DNA from: Desulfovulcanus ferrireducens
Lineage (GTDB): Bacteria; Desulfobacterota; Desulfovibrionia; Desulfovibrionales; Desulfonatronovibrionaceae
Reading direction: 5' to 3'
Assembly (NCBI RefSeq): GCF_018704065.1
Contig: NZ_JAGUQP010000001.1
Span: 1-64,000, forward strand
Length of the DNA: 64,000 bases
How positions within the stretch are numbered: the first letter of the stretch is position 1; every line of letters starts with the position of its first letter. The translations under genes were made by a program, and so were the position numbers. Positions 63,299-64,000 of the stretch are shown here, piece after piece. The notes beneath the pieces are model-generated. The model was not told the origin of the DNA and ran no database searches. It saw only the letters and a program-made list of their open reading frames with translations.

Positions 63299-63928
63299 AT
63301 CTATCTCCTACTATAAATTAAGTTATTAGAACGCTTCCCAAGCAAGCGAACCAGTATTCTCTACAACAGATTTTTAAAAGCGTAAACCTGTTCAATATAG
63401 CCCGTCATGTCTTCCTTTTCGACCGACACGTGAAGAATAATGGCCAAGCCTTTTCAGGCAAGCCTCATCGACTTGTCAAAATTTTTGTTTTTGATGTTTC
63501 TTGCATAGTCAGATTGAGGTGCTAAGCTAATTGTTAATGGCATAGATAATATTATTTATTTTTTACCAAATATTGATTTTATATTTTTATTGATATATTG
63601 TTAATAGAATTATGTTGTAAGTTTCAAATATAGTTAACTATTTTTGATTGTAACAATAAATGTCCACTTTTTTAATCGTAAATAGTTAGCATTTTGTAAA
63701 AATTGTAAATAATATTGTTTCATAGCTGAAAATGTGGGATAGAAAAAAAGTCATGTCTTTAAGAAATTTTGATAACACATGCTTAAGAGATGGCTAAGAA
63801 TATTGAAGTTAGATGATTTTTTGAGCGCTAGCATATTTCCCTTGATGTTTTTGAATTGAAGAAGTTAGCTATTATATCTGCTGCAAACTAATTAAGTATA
63901 TATAAACAATGGGAGGAATATTTAAAGT
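63299..63928. other. AT-rich intergenic region
   Basis: About 630 bp between divergent genes. A minus-strand TTGACA (near 63472-63477, in GGCTTGCCTG-rich surroundings) might be the promoter for the TrpX-like operon. Otherwise only low-complexity AT sequence; no gene, RNA or repeat was found. Confidence 0.4.
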
Positions 63929-64000
63929 ATGAAAACAATATTTTTTACATTAGTATTGTTTTTAGTCATATCATCTCTAGATACTTTTGCTAGAACAAAT
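63929..64000 (+). CDS. 5' start of a secreted protein (partial)
   Basis: An ATG preceded by GGGAGG opens a frame that runs off the window. The first 24 residues are a clear signal peptide (MKTIFFTLVLFLVISSLDTF, with cleavage likely after FARA-like residues). The family cannot be told. Confidence 0.6.
   Translation, partial: MKTIFFTLVLFLVISSLDTFARTN

Noticed and set aside
1-64000. CRISPR arrays, tRNA and rRNA genes, prophage
   Set aside because: I saw no regularly spaced direct repeats, no tRNA T-loop and anticodon arrangement, no rRNA conserved blocks and no phage gene cluster.

Overview
The window comes from an AT-rich, Gram-negative, sulfate-reducing deltaproteobacterium (Desulfobacterota), most probably of the Desulfovibrionales. 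The clearest evidence is a full dissimilatory sulfite reductase inventory: dsrMKJOP, dsrABD and a cobB/cbiA-type amidase. LptF/LptG and other envelope genes confirm a double membrane. A candidate N-epsilon-acetyl-beta-lysine operon (ablA-ablB plus an amino-acid ABC transporter) suggests tolerance of salt or osmotic stress. Genus and species cannot be fixed from the sequence alone.

Layout. 0-4.6 kb: end of an unrecognised gene, then cbpA-cbpM-clpB (protein quality control). 4.6-13.3 kb: DUF1786 protein, patatin-like phospholipase, a phosphofructokinase/UDP-sugar pyrophosphorylase pair on the minus strand, then hsp20, htpX and an HtrA/DegP protease. 13.6-26.4 kb: sulfite-reduction region, with an RsbRD-like protein, dsrMKJOP, a ferredoxin, a Cys-cluster protein, a small unknown protein, a TPR protein, dsrA-dsrB-dsrD and cbiA. 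26.5-30 kb: orphan DNA methyltransferase, then a GC-richer pair (rtcA and a CBS-domain protein). 30.8-36.8 kb: copper ATPase, uppP and a polar amino-acid ABC transporter whose permease carries an N-terminal TPR-like domain. 37-53.4 kb: housekeeping genes lptF, lptG, engB, aroQ, efp, ftsK, comEC, a YgjP-type hydrolase, trpS, a site-2 protease and uvrC. 53.4-55.1 kb: gene-poor repeat and remnant zone. 55.1-60.3 kb: second amino-acid ABC transporter followed by ablA-ablB. 60.5-63.3 kb: minus-strand TrpXYZ-type ABC transporter. 63.9 kb: start of a secreted protein.

How the genes fit together. DsrMKJOP is the membrane redox complex that serves cytoplasmic DsrAB. DsrD and the CbiA/DsrN-like amidase (probable siroheme amidation) belong to the same pathway. 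The dsrA upstream region carries a TTGACA promoter, an overlapping Rex-like palindrome and a terminator-like hairpin in the leader. CbpA/CbpM/ClpB, Hsp20, HtpX and HtrA form a dispersed protein-stress set.

Most interesting hidden features. (1) An unlisted small gene at 50454-50657 (minus) encodes two CxxC motifs and an in-frame TGA. That TGA is followed by a hairpin whose loop and upper stem closely match the E. coli fdhF SECIS element, so it is probably a selenoprotein. (2) A family of about 160-315 bp intergenic repeats has at least four members here. Their paired stems differ in sequence between copies but keep complementarity, and one copy supplies the last codons of the DUF1786 gene. (3) A degraded transposase fragment adjoins one truncated repeat copy.
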